DNA from: Castellaniella sp034674885
GTDB taxonomy: Bacteria > Pseudomonadota > Gammaproteobacteria > Burkholderiales > Burkholderiaceae_B
Direction of reading: 5' to 3'
DNA length: 64,000 bases
Assembly (NCBI RefSeq): GCF_034674885.1
Contig: NZ_JAUCDS010000004.1
Coordinates: forward strand, 62,001-126,000
The translations under genes and the position numbers were made by a program. Each line of letters starts with the position of its first letter. Positions within the stretch are counted from its first letter, which is position 1. A model generated the notes under the pieces. The model was given only the letters and a program-made list of their open reading frames with translations. It did not search any database and was not told the origin of the DNA. Positions 46,265 through 54,260 of this stretch are shown here, piece by piece.

Positions 46265-47333
46265 GGTGGGCCTCCTGCGGCGCGCGCACCAGGGATTCGT
46301 CTGCGCCGAACACATAAGCCCGGCGGCTGGCAAAGTGCAGCGTGATGGCCTCGCCCAGGCTGTGATGACTGACACCCGGCACCTGGGCAATCAAATTGCC
46401 CACCGGGGTCTGTGCGTGAACATAGGTGGCCGAGCCCGAGATTTCCGCCAGTTGCACCTGCCCGTCGATCCGGCAATCCTCGCCCTGATCCCGAAGCGAC
46501 AGATCGGCGGCCCGCAGGCCAATCGTGACGGCTCCGGCCGGCACCACCGCACCGCCCGGCAGCAGCGGCGCATCCATGCCCTGGACATGCAGCGCCACGC
46601 CGTCGGCCCGGGCCTGGAGGAAGTTCATGGGCGGATCGCTGAACGCCCGCGCCACCCGCATGGAACTCGGCCGCCGGAAGACATCGATGGTGGGGCCATA
46701 CTGCAGCAATTCGCCGCGATCGAGCACGGCCGCATATCCGCCCAGCAGCAGGGCTTCCGCCGGTTCGGTCGTGGCATACACCACGGTCGAGCGGCCCTGG
46801 GAAAACATGACCCCGAGTTCTTCGCGCAGATCTTCACGCAATTTGTAGTCCAGATTGACCAGCGGTTCGTCCAGCAACATCAGGGGCGCGTCCTTTGCCA
46901 GCGCCCGAGCGAGCGCGACCCGCTGCTGCTGGCCGCCGGACAGTTCGGCTGGCAGGCGATCCAGGAATTCCTCGATGTGCAGGGTGCGGGCGATGTCCAG
47001 CACCCTGGATCGGACGTCGCGCTGCCCGCGCAGGCGCATGGGAGACGCAATGTTGTCGGCCACTGTCATGGAGGGGTAGTTGATGAACTGCTGATACACC
47101 ATGGCGACGTTGCGGCGGCGCACCGGCACGCCGGTCACGTCCTGCCCATCCACGCACACACGCCCGTTCGAGGGGGCGTCCAGGCCTGCCATGATGCGCA
47201 TCAGGCTGGTCTTGCCTGCGCGCGTAGCCCCCAGCAGCACGGTGACGGCGGATTCCTGCAGTGCCAGATCCAACGGGTACAGCCAGGTATCCGCGCCCAC
47301 CTGCTTATCGATCCCTGCCAATTCAAGCAGCAT
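46251..47333 (-). CDS. glpS: Glycerol ABC transporter ATPase GlpS
   Basis: A 360-residue MalK-type ATPase with Walker A in the form GATRAGKT, a full signature LSGGQQQRVALARAL, Walker B LMLLDEPLVNLD, and a C-terminal TOBE-type domain. It is the first gene of the minus-strand glycerol operon and presumably pairs with GlpT, whose signature is altered. The ATG at 47333 follows AAGGTTC-like and GAGGAGAA purines a few bases upstream. The promoter lies in the 133-base gap shared with glpR. Confidence 0.88.
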   Translation of the reverse strand: MLLELAGIDKQVGADTWLYPLDLALQESAVTVLLGATRAGKTSLMRIMAGLDAPSNGRVCVDGQDVTGVPVRRRNVAMVYQQFINYPSMTVADNIASPMRLRGQRDVRSRVLDIARTLHIEEFLDRLPAELSGGQQQRVALARALAKDAPLMLLDEPLVNLDYKLREDLREELGVMFSQGRSTVVYATTEPAEALLLGGYAAVLDRGELLQYGPTIDVFRRPSSMRVARAFSDPPMNFLQARADGVALHVQGMDAPLLPGGAVVPAGAVTIGLRAADLSLRDQGEDCRIDGQVQLAEISGSATYVHAQTPVGNLIAQVPGVSHHSLGEAITLHFASRRAYVFGADESLVRAPQEAHHGAH

Positions 47334-47466
47334 GGAACGGTTCTCCTCAAGGTTCTATTTTGAGCATTATTGTTCGCTTTTGATCTATTTGTCGTCCATA
47401 TAAACCCTAGGATCGGTTCTCTTTGTTTCGTTGTACAGTCATTTTGTTCGAACTCCCGTCGAGATC
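47334..47466. promoter_or_regulatory. Divergent glpS/glpR control region with TGTTCG-type half-sites
   Basis: This AT-rich 133-base gap between the import operon and glpRK holds three similar strings: TTGTTCGC at 47370-47377, TTGTTTCG at 47423-47430 and TTTGTTCGAA at 47443-47452. TGTTCG is the half-site of the E. coli GlpR operator. A DeoR repressor encoded next door is expected to bind here and silence both directions until glycerol-3-phosphate is present. The half-sites are direct rather than inverted, so the assignment is tentative. Confidence 0.45.
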
Positions 47467-48243
47467 ATGAGTCCCAATCCGCGTCAGATCCGGCTGCTCA
47501 AGCACCTGCACATCGCAGGCTCGTCCAGCCTGGATGACCTGGCCAACCACCTGCAGGTCACGGTCCAGACCGTGCGGCGCGACGTGCAGCGCCTGGCCGA
47601 GGCCAACCAGCTGATCCGCTTTCATGGCGGGGCGCGGCTGCCGGCCTCGACCACGGAAAACATCGCCTACCGCCAACGTGCCCAGCTGCATGCCAACGAA
47701 AAACGGCGCATCGCGCAGGCCATCGCACGGGCGATCCCCAACGACTGTTCGCTGATGATCAACATCGGCACGACTGCCGAAGCCATCGCCCAGGCCCTGA
47801 CGGGCCACACGGGGCTGCGCATCATCACCAACAACATCAACGTCGCCTATACATTGGGGCATCAGCCCGGTTGCGAGGTCATCCTGGCGGGCGGCAACGT
47901 GCGCCCCCGGGACCTGGCCATCGTCGGCGAGGCCACCGTCGAGTTCATCCGCCAGTTTCGCGTCGACATCGCGCTGATGGGCATCTCCGGCATCGAAGAA
48001 GACGGCACGCTGCGCGATTACGACTACCGGGAAGTGAAGGTGTCGCAGGCCATCATGCAATCGGCCCGCGAGGTCTGGATGGCGACCGACGCCAGCAAAT
48101 TCCATCGGCCGGCGATGGTGCGAGTGGGCGATCTGGCGCAGATCGATCGCCTGTTCACCGACACCCGCCCCCCCGAGCCCTTTCCCGGCCTGCTGAAGGC
48201 CGCCGAAGTCGATTGCGTGATTGCACCCGAGGACCCCTCATGA
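47467..48243 (+). CDS. glpR: DeoR-family glycerol repressor GlpR
   Basis: A 258-residue DeoR-type regulator. The N-terminal winged helix has RQIRLLKHLHIAGSSSLDDL and VTVQTVRRDVQRLAE; the C-terminal sugar-phosphate sensor domain has INIGTTAEAIAQAL, ITNNINVA and DFIR/VDIALMGISGIEEDGTL. The ligand is probably glycerol-3-phosphate. The ATG at 47467 is preferred; an in-frame TTG at 47431 would extend it by 12 residues. It overlaps glpK by four bases (ATGA). Confidence 0.93.
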   Translation: MSPNPRQIRLLKHLHIAGSSSLDDLANHLQVTVQTVRRDVQRLAEANQLIRFHGGARLPASTTENIAYRQRAQLHANEKRRIAQAIARAIPNDCSLMINIGTTAEAIAQALTGHTGLRIITNNINVAYTLGHQPGCEVILAGGNVRPRDLAIVGEATVEFIRQFRVDIALMGISGIEEDGTLRDYDYREVKVSQAIMQSAREVWMATDASKFHRPAMVRVGDLAQIDRLFTDTRPPEPFPGLLKAAEVDCVIAPEDPS

Positions 48244-49733
48244 CGTACCTGCTCGCCCTGGACCAGGGCACTTCCAGCACCCGCAGCATCGTGTTCGACC
48301 GCCAGGGCCGCATCGTCGGGCTGGCGCAGCGCGAATTCACCCAGCACTACCCGCAGCCGGGCTGGGTGGAACACGATGCCATGGAGATCTGGCGCACCCA
48401 GCAGGACACGATGCACGAGGCCCTGCATCGGGCGGGGGTATCCGCCCGCGACATCCGCGCCATCGGCATCACCAACCAGCGCGAAACCACGGTGGTCTGG
48501 GACCGCCGCACCGGCGAACCCATCCATCACGCCATCGTCTGGCAGGACCGGCGCGCCGAGCCCACCTGCGCCGAATTGCGCAACCAGGGCCTGGAGGCCA
48601 CGATCCTGCAGCGCACGGGACTGCGCATCGATGCCTATTTCTCGGCGACCAAGCTGAAATGGATCCTGGACCAGGTGCCGGGCGCCCGCGCGCGCGCCCG
48701 GGCAGGCGAACTGCTGTTCGGCACAGTCGACAGCTGGCTGATCTGGCAACTGACGGGGGGCCGATGCCACCTGACCGACGTCAGCAATGCGGCCCGTACC
48801 ATGCTGATGGACGTGCACCGCAACGCCTGGGATGCCGATCTGCTGGACCGCCTGGACATTCCAGCCGCCATGATGCCGCAGATTCAGCCCTCGGCCGCCG
48901 ATTTCGGCCAGACTGCGCCCGGCATCCTGGACCAGGCCGTGCCCATCTGCGGCGTGGCCGGTGACCAGCAAAGCGCCCTGTTCGGCCAAGCCTGCTTTCG
49001 TCCCGGCATGGCGAAGAACACCTACGGCACGGGCTGTTTCATGCTGATGCACACGGGGGAACACTTCCAGGTCTCGCAAAACGGCCTGGTGACGACCAGT
49101 GCCGCGCAGGTTGACGCCCGGCCCGCCTACGCCCTGGAAGGCAGCGTGTTCGTCGGCGGTGCCGTGGTCCAGTGGCTGCGCGATGGTCTGCGCGCCTTCA
49201 CCCGCAGCAGCGACATCGAGGAAATGGCCCGCAGCGTGCCCGATTCGGCCGGCGTCATGTTCGTGCCGGCCTTCACGGGGCTGGGCGCCCCCTGGTGGGA
49301 CCCGCAGGCGCGCGGCACGATCACCGGCCTGACACGGGGCACGACGATGGCGCACATCGCTCGCGCCGCACTGGAGAGCATCGCCTACCAGAGCGCCGCC
49401 CTGCTGCAGGCCATGAGCCGTGACGCGCAGGCGGCCGGCGCCGCCGAACTACAGGCGCTGCGGGTCGATGGGGGTGCCTGCGTGAACGACCTGCTGATGC
49501 AATTTCAGGCCGATCTGCTGGGCATCCCGGTGCTGCGCCCCACCATGGTGGAAACCACGGCCCTGGGGGCGGCCTTCCTGGCCGGCCTGCAGGCCGGCGT
49601 CTACGCTGACCTGCAGGAACTGGAATCCCTGTGGCGCGTCGAGCGCCAGTTCGATCCGGCCATGCCCCGAGACCAGGCGACCGAACGCCTGGCGCAGTGG
49701 GATCACGCCATCCGCCAGGCTACGGCGCGCTGA
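48240..49733 (+). CDS. glpK: Glycerol kinase GlpK
   Basis: A 497-residue FGGY-family kinase that phosphorylates glycerol to sn-glycerol-3-phosphate. The N-terminal phosphate loop LALDQGTSSTRSIVFD is intact, as are NQRETTVVWDR, IVWQDRR and the late FGGY signature around ALRVDGGACVNDLLMQFQAD. The ATG at 48240 overlaps the glpR stop. An intrinsic terminator follows. Glycerol enters by the ABC system, is trapped by GlpK and oxidised by GlpD. Confidence 0.97.
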   Translation: MTYLLALDQGTSSTRSIVFDRQGRIVGLAQREFTQHYPQPGWVEHDAMEIWRTQQDTMHEALHRAGVSARDIRAIGITNQRETTVVWDRRTGEPIHHAIVWQDRRAEPTCAELRNQGLEATILQRTGLRIDAYFSATKLKWILDQVPGARARARAGELLFGTVDSWLIWQLTGGRCHLTDVSNAARTMLMDVHRNAWDADLLDRLDIPAAMMPQIQPSAADFGQTAPGILDQAVPICGVAGDQQSALFGQACFRPGMAKNTYGTGCFMLMHTGEHFQVSQNGLVTTSAAQVDARPAYALEGSVFVGGAVVQWLRDGLRAFTRSSDIEEMARSVPDSAGVMFVPAFTGLGAPWWDPQARGTITGLTRGTTMAHIARAALESIAYQSAALLQAMSRDAQAAGAAELQALRVDGGACVNDLLMQFQADLLGIPVLRPTMVETTALGAAFLAGLQAGVYADLQELESLWRVERQFDPAMPRDQATERLAQWDHAIRQATAR

Positions 49734-49765
49734 CCGCGCCAATCCCGATAGAATGATGGTTCAAG

Positions 49766-49798
49766 CCGCCGCGCACTGCTGGGGCGCAGCGGATTTTT
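49766..49798 (+). terminator. Intrinsic terminator after glpK
   Basis: The stem CCGC-C-GCGC pairs with GCGC-A-GCGG around a nine-base loop, with one C-A mismatch, and is followed by ATTTTT. It lies 33 to 65 bases past the glpK stop on the plus strand, and just before the next gene. Confidence 0.75.
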
Positions 49799-49819
49799 CC
49801 AGGCTACCGACCGCCCTCC

Positions 49820-50290
49820 ATGTTCAAGAAAATCATTCTGATCGTCGCTGTCTTCATCGTCATCCTGCTGGCGCTCAGCTTCGGCGAGCTGGCCTTCGGC
49901 CAGGTCTTCGCCTGGATCTCCAGCCTGACCGGTGTACTGATCCGCAACCTCGACGAGCTCTTCACCGTCGTCAGCGCCTACCTGCAGGCGCACACCGGCA
50001 AAGTCCTGCTGGCGCTGCTGCTGACCGTACCGGCCAGCCTATGGATCCTCGGGTCCCGCCGCGAGTCCCTTGGCCGGCCGACATCCCAGCGGCGCATCGC
50101 CATCGTGCTGGCCATCTTCCTGGGCTGGCTGGGCGCACACCGATTCTTCCTGGGGCAGATCGGCTGGGGCCTGGGCTTTCTGGTGATGGCCTGGATCTTC
50201 ATACCCCTGGCCGTGGTGCTGGGGCTGATTGACGCCATCCGCTATCTGTTCATGGACGACGAGACCTTCGCCGCCACGCAATTGCACTGA
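49820..50290 (+). CDS. TM2-domain membrane protein of unknown function
   Basis: A 156-residue membrane protein. The first half has helices at about residues 4-26 and 60-78. The second half (from about residue 90) is a TM2 domain: two close helices with the typical IVLAIFLGWLGAHRFFLGQIGWGLGF, where GxxGxHRFYLG is the family mark. TM2 proteins have no settled role in bacteria. It starts 22 bases after the glpK terminator and its stop overlaps the next gene by one base, so it forms an operon with the lipoate-ligase-like gene. Confidence 0.85.
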   Translation: MFKKIILIVAVFIVILLALSFGELAFGQVFAWISSLTGVLIRNLDELFTVVSAYLQAHTGKVLLALLLTVPASLWILGSRRESLGRPTSQRRIAIVLAIFLGWLGAHRFFLGQIGWGLGFLVMAWIFIPLAVVLGLIDAIRYLFMDDETFAATQLH

Positions 50291-51045
50291 TGCCGGTCAC
50301 CGCACCCGCGCACTACCGGCTGCTGGATCTCGGCCTCGACCCGCTCGGCGGGCCGCTGGCTGACGAGGCGCTGCTGGCGCAGGCTGTCGACTGCCCGGTC
50401 GCCTGCCTCTGGCAGGCCCATCAGGGACTGGTCGTGCCGCGCACCTACGCCGCCCGCCCAGGATTCGCCGAGGCGCAGGCCGCCTTTGCTGCCCAGGGCT
50501 GGCCCATCCATGTCCGACAGTCGGGCGGCGGCGTTGTGCCGCAAGGAACCGGCATCCTGAACTTCAGCCTGGCGCAGGCCTTCGAGGGCCGGCCGCTGGA
50601 CCATTCCGACCGACTCTACCAGCACCTGTGCAGCCTGATGGCCACCGCTCTGCTGTTTTTCGGCATCGACGCCCAGGCGCGCGCGGTGGAAGGGTCCTTC
50701 TGTGACGGGCGCTACAACCTGGCCGTCGGCACCCCCGCTCGCAAGATCGCCGGAACGGCGCAGCTCTGGCGGCACATCCCGGCCTCTGCCGCGCATCCGG
50801 CAGGTACGGCGGACGGCCGTCACGTCGGCCTGGCGCATGCCCTGATTTTGCTGCAATGCGACACGGCGACGGCAACCGCCCGGGCCAACGCCCTGGAAGC
50901 CGCCCTGGGCAACCCCAGACGGTATGAGGCAGACCGAATCCTGTCACTCGACACACTCCTGCCCCCGACCGATCGGGCGGGGTTTCCGGCCGCATTCCGC
51001 GCGCGCCTGGAAGACGTGCTGCACCACGCGGACGTCCGCCCCTGA
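50290..51045 (+). CDS. Lipoate-protein ligase A-like protein
   Basis: A 251-residue member of the biotin/lipoate ligase (BPL/LplA) fold family. The lipoyl-AMP loop is seen in VRQSGGGVVPQGTGILNFSL, a form of RxxGGGxVxH...N, and the catalytic lysine in ARKIAGTAQLWR. GSFCDGRYNLAV is also family-typical. It may attach lipoate or octanoate, but the residues do not tell substrate or whether it is active: the usual His after GGG-x-V is changed to Gln. The gene is coupled to the TM2 gene by a one-base overlap. Confidence 0.8.
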   Translation: MPVTAPAHYRLLDLGLDPLGGPLADEALLAQAVDCPVACLWQAHQGLVVPRTYAARPGFAEAQAAFAAQGWPIHVRQSGGGVVPQGTGILNFSLAQAFEGRPLDHSDRLYQHLCSLMATALLFFGIDAQARAVEGSFCDGRYNLAVGTPARKIAGTAQLWRHIPASAAHPAGTADGRHVGLAHALILLQCDTATATARANALEAALGNPRRYEADRILSLDTLLPPTDRAGFPAAFRARLEDVLHHADVRP

Positions 51046-51094
51046 GAACGCATATCCGGCCTGCCATTTCGCCAGACCCTCCCCATCATTCACC

Positions 51095-51123
51095 TGGAAT
51101 GCTGCAGTGCAAGGCGCTAGAAT
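51095..51123 (+). promoter_or_regulatory. Possible sigma-70 promoter for panD
   Basis: TGGAAT, 17 bases, TAGAAT. The -10 matches TATAAT at five of six positions and the -35 matches TTGACA at three. Spacing is ideal and it sits 35 bases before the panD start. Confidence 0.4.
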
Positions 51124-51157
51124 ACGGCCTGCTCAACCTAGCCCTCCTGGAACCACA

Positions 51158-51571
51158 ATGAGAAAAATCGTCCGCGCCAAACTGCACGGCATCCGCGTCA
51201 CCGGAGCCGACCTGGACTACCACGGATCCATCACGCTGGATCCCGACCACTGCGAGGCGGCCGGCATCCTGCCCATGGAGTTCGTGGACATCTGGAACAA
51301 GAATTCCGGCGCCCGCATCAGCACCTACGTCATCTACGGCGAACGCGGTTCGCGCTGCTGCATCCTGAACGGCGCAGCTGCCCGTACCTGCCAGCGTGGC
51401 GACGAGGTCATCATCGCGAATTCCGAATACATCCAGGAATCCGAGCTGGAGCACATCAAGCCCGTGGTGCTGACCTTCCATCCCGACAACAGCGTACGCG
51501 AACACCTGGGGTATTCCGTGGGCCGCGACGAGCAGGGCCGCCTGAGCTTCGAGATCGTGCAATTCGACTGA
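51158..51571 (+). CDS. panD: Aspartate 1-decarboxylase PanD
   Basis: A 137-residue pyruvoyl-dependent enzyme that makes beta-alanine for pantothenate. The self-cleavage site is Gly23-Ser24 in ADLDYHGSITLD; Ser24 would become the pyruvoyl group. The active-site region ISTYVIYGERGS and NGAAARTCQRGDEVIIA are conserved. It is slightly longer at the C terminus than the E. coli enzyme (126). A longer in-frame start at 50924 lies inside the upstream gene and is rejected. It appears to be a single-gene unit. Confidence 0.96.
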   Translation: MRKIVRAKLHGIRVTGADLDYHGSITLDPDHCEAAGILPMEFVDIWNKNSGARISTYVIYGERGSRCCILNGAAARTCQRGDEVIIANSEYIQESELEHIKPVVLTFHPDNSVREHLGYSVGRDEQGRLSFEIVQFD

Positions 51572-51608
51572 AACCGGGCCGGCCGTCGGACCACGTCCGG
51601 CAACGTTC

Positions 51609-51637
51609 TTGCCGATCTGCGGCCGGCCACCTACAAT
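51609..51637 (+). promoter_or_regulatory. Sigma-70 promoter of the TPP riboswitch transcript
   Basis: TTGCCG, 17 bases, TACAAT: four of six and five of six matches to TTGACA and TATAAT with ideal spacing. Transcription from about 51644 would include the whole riboswitch and lead into cytX. Confidence 0.6.
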
Positions 51638-51661
51638 CATTGACGTTTCGCCTATTTTCGA

Positions 51662-51767
51662 GCCTCGCTAGGGGTGCCGCCACAGCGGCTGAGACAGTCC
51701 CTTCGAACCTGATTGAGATCATCCTCGCGCAGGAAAGCAGCTCGCTACAGCGACGGCTTTCCGTCGC
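51662..51767 (+). promoter_or_regulatory. TPP riboswitch (THI element) and following hairpin
   Basis: The conserved THI-box strings occur in order: AGGGGTGCC (51670), GGCTGAGA (51687), CCCTTCGAACCTGAT (51699) and GCGCAGGAAAGC (51727-51738). This is the aptamer that binds thiamine pyrophosphate. A 7-base stem GCGACGG-CTTT-CCGTCGC follows at 51750-51767, without a U tract, so control is more likely at translation or by Rho than by intrinsic termination. The element lies 39 bases before the start of cytX, whose expression should fall when thiamine pyrophosphate is plentiful. Confidence 0.92.
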
Positions 51768-51806
51768 GTGCGCCTGCCCTCCTGCCATTAGACAGACAGG
51801 CATGCC

Positions 51807-53087
51807 ATGAATCCGCAGTCATCCCCGCTGACCTCCCCATCCTCCGGCTCGCCGATCGAGCGCGTCTTCGGCTGGCATGACCACATGGCCCTGTGGTTCA
51901 GCCTGGGCGTGGGGCTGCTGGTCATCCAGATCGGCGCCTACCTGGTGCCCGCGCTGGGCACACGGGCCGCCTTGATCGCGGTGGTGGCCGGGTCCATCCT
52001 GGGAGCGGGGCTGCTGGCCTGGGTGGCCCGCATCGGCTGCGACAGCGGCCTGTCCAGCGCAGGCTTGATCCACTCGGTCTATGGCCGGGGCTTCGCCCGC
52101 CTGCCCGTGCTGCTCAACGTCGTGCAGCTGGTCGGCTGGGCGACCTTCGAACTGGTCATCATGCGCGACGGCACTCGCGCCATCGGACAACGCGCCCTGG
52201 GCCTGGACACCGGCCTGGTGCTGCCCACGCTGTTCTGGGGATTCATCGTCCTGCTGCTGCTGCGCGGGTCGATGGTCACGCTGGTCCGGCGCATCGTCAG
52301 TCGCGTCGGCCTGCCCCTGGTGGTGCTGTCGCTGATCTGGCTGACGGTCCAGTTCGGCCTGAAGCTGGATGGCGATGCCTTCCAGAGCCTGTGGCAGCGC
52401 ATGGGCGATGGCAGCATGAACACTTTCCAGGCCCTGGATCTGGTCATCGCCATGCCGGTGTCCTGGCTGCCCCTGGTCGCCGACTACGCCCGCCACGGGC
52501 GCAGCGGCCAAAGCGCACTGGCGGGAACCTGGCTGGGCTACACCATCGCCAACATCTGGTGCTACGCGCTGGGCGTGCTGGTGATCACGGTCACCGGACC
52601 GGACACCGACATGGTCAGCGCCCTGCTGATGGCCCAAGGCGGCCTGCTCGCCCTGGGCCTGATCCTGATCGACGAACTGGACAACACCTATGGCGACCTG
52701 TATTCGGGATCGGTCAGCAGCCACAGCCTGTTGCCGCGCCTGAGCCTGAAGGCCTGGGGCACCGTGCTGGCCGTGCTGTCGATGGCGTTGGCCATGGTGC
52801 TGCCCATGCACTCGCTGGAACCCTTCCTGCTGACGCTCAGTTCGGTTTTCGTGCCGTTGTTCGGCACGATCCTGGGGCGGCTGGGGCTGCGCGACCTGCC
52901 CGCCGCAGAGCCGCAGCGGCTGGTGCATGCCGCCCCGGCCCTGATCTGGGTGCTGGGTATCGTGTGCTACCATGCGCTGGCCCTGTGGGCGCCGCAATAC
53001 GGCAGCGCCCTTCCGACGCTGCTGCTGACTTTCGCGCTGGGAGCGCTGAGCGCCCGGGCACACGCTCGAAGCGCCCAACCCGCCTGA
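51807..53087 (+). CDS. cytX: NCS1-type transporter CytX, probably for hydroxymethylpyrimidine
   Basis: A 426-residue permease with about 12 membrane helices, member of the NCS1 family of nucleobase transporters. The N-terminal part (MALWFSLGVGLLVIQIGAYLVP) and the central SWLPLVADYARHGRS match CytX proteins, which by genomic context transport the thiamine precursor hydroxymethylpyrimidine. The TPP riboswitch directly upstream supports that substrate rather than cytosine. No other thiamine gene lies in the window. Transport itself has not been shown from the sequence. Confidence 0.88.
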   Translation: MNPQSSPLTSPSSGSPIERVFGWHDHMALWFSLGVGLLVIQIGAYLVPALGTRAALIAVVAGSILGAGLLAWVARIGCDSGLSSAGLIHSVYGRGFARLPVLLNVVQLVGWATFELVIMRDGTRAIGQRALGLDTGLVLPTLFWGFIVLLLLRGSMVTLVRRIVSRVGLPLVVLSLIWLTVQFGLKLDGDAFQSLWQRMGDGSMNTFQALDLVIAMPVSWLPLVADYARHGRSGQSALAGTWLGYTIANIWCYALGVLVITVTGPDTDMVSALLMAQGGLLALGLILIDELDNTYGDLYSGSVSSHSLLPRLSLKAWGTVLAVLSMALAMVLPMHSLEPFLLTLSSVFVPLFGTILGRLGLRDLPAAEPQRLVHAAPALIWVLGIVCYHALALWAPQYGSALPTLLLTFALGALSARAHARSAQPA

Positions 53088-53148
53088 CGTCCGAGTCCGG
53101 GACAAGCCAGCGGCGACCGTCTCCCCCTTACTTCTTTCGGGTTCCACA

Positions 53149-54189
53149 ATGCAAATCGGCATGATCGGACTGGGGCGCATGGGCGCCAATATGACAACCC
53201 GCCTGCTGCGCGGCGGCCATGACTGCGTGGTGCACGACCGGGATCACGCGGCCATCGGCCGCCTGGCGGCGCAAGGCGCCGTCGGGGCCACGACCCTGCA
53301 GGATCTGGTGGCCGCGCTGGCGGCGCCACGCGCCATCTGGCTGATGGTTCCGGCCGGCACGGTCGATGCCGTGCTGGCCGAACTGACACCGATGCTGCAG
53401 GCCGGCGACATCGTCATCGATGGCGGCAATTCCCACTATCACGATGACCTGCGCCGCGCGAAAGCCCTGACTCCCCTGGGCATCCACTATGTGGACGTCG
53501 GCACCAGCGGCGGCATCGCCGGCCTGGAGCGCGGCTATTGCCTGATGGTGGGCGGCGATCAGGCCGTCGAACACCTGACCCCGATCTTCACCACCCTGGC
53601 CCCGGGCGCAGGCACGCAGCCGGTCACACCGGGCCGCAATCCGGGCGCCAGCACGGCGGATCAAGGCTGGTTGCATTGCGGCCCGCACGGCGCCGGCCAT
53701 TTCGTGAAGATGGTGCACAACGGCATCGAATACGGCATCATGGCCGCCTATGCCGAAGGCATGAACATCCTGCGCCATGCCAACATCGGGCACCAGGCGC
53801 AAACCGCAACGGCCGAAACGACGCCGCTGCGCCATCCGGAACACTATCAGTACGACATGAACCTGCCCGATATCGCCGAACTCTGGCGCCATGGCAGCGT
53901 CATCAGTTCCTGGCTGCTGGATCTCACCGCCTCCGCCCTGGCCGGCAACCCGGCCCTGTCGGGATTCCAGGGGCGCGTGTCCGATTCCGGCGAAGGCCGC
54001 TGGACCATCCAGGCCGCCATCGACGAGGCCGTGCCCACGCCCGTGCTCAGCGCTGCGCTGTACTCGCGCTTTGCCTCGCGCGGCGAGGACGACTTCGCCA
54101 ACCGGGTGCTGTCGGCCATGCGGCATGCTTTTGGCGGGCATGTGGAACTGCCGCACTCTGCAGCAGACAGCGCCGATACCCAGAAATAA
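53149..54189 (+). CDS. gnd: 6-phosphogluconate dehydrogenase, short (GndA/YqeC) type
   Basis: A 346-residue dehydrogenase that oxidatively decarboxylates 6-phosphogluconate to ribulose-5-phosphate. The N-terminal dinucleotide site is GMIGLGRMGANM; the signature GDIVIDGGNSHYHDD and the catalytic region GPHGAGHFVKMVHNGIEYG are intact. The protein is the short form (about 340 rather than 470 residues), which in other bacteria often prefers NAD; cofactor use here is not decided by the sequence. It starts 61 bases after cytX and ends before a bidirectional hairpin region shared with norB. Confidence 0.94.
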   Translation: MQIGMIGLGRMGANMTTRLLRGGHDCVVHDRDHAAIGRLAAQGAVGATTLQDLVAALAAPRAIWLMVPAGTVDAVLAELTPMLQAGDIVIDGGNSHYHDDLRRAKALTPLGIHYVDVGTSGGIAGLERGYCLMVGGDQAVEHLTPIFTTLAPGAGTQPVTPGRNPGASTADQGWLHCGPHGAGHFVKMVHNGIEYGIMAAYAEGMNILRHANIGHQAQTATAETTPLRHPEHYQYDMNLPDIAELWRHGSVISSWLLDLTASALAGNPALSGFQGRVSDSGEGRWTIQAAIDEAVPTPVLSAALYSRFASRGEDDFANRVLSAMRHAFGGHVELPHSAADSADTQK

Positions 54190-54192
54190 AAA

Positions 54193-54214
54193 ACCCACCT
54201 CTCTCGAGGTGGGT
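54193..54214 (-). terminator. Intrinsic terminator for norB (may act on gnd too)
   Basis: ACCCACCTC-TCTC-GAGGTGGGT is a perfect nine-pair stem with a four-base loop. On the minus strand it is followed by TTTTTTATTT, so it ends the norB transcript well. On the plus strand no U tract follows, but a second GC-rich imperfect stem lies at about 54224-54244. Confidence 0.82.
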
Positions 54215-54260
54215 CCGGTCGGGGGCCCGTTTCGGGCGCCCCTTTGCAAGACTGAAACGA

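Noticed and set aside
51750..51767. Intrinsic terminator in the riboswitch leader
   Set aside because: The stem is perfect but is followed by GTGCGCCTGCC, with no U tract on the plus strand.
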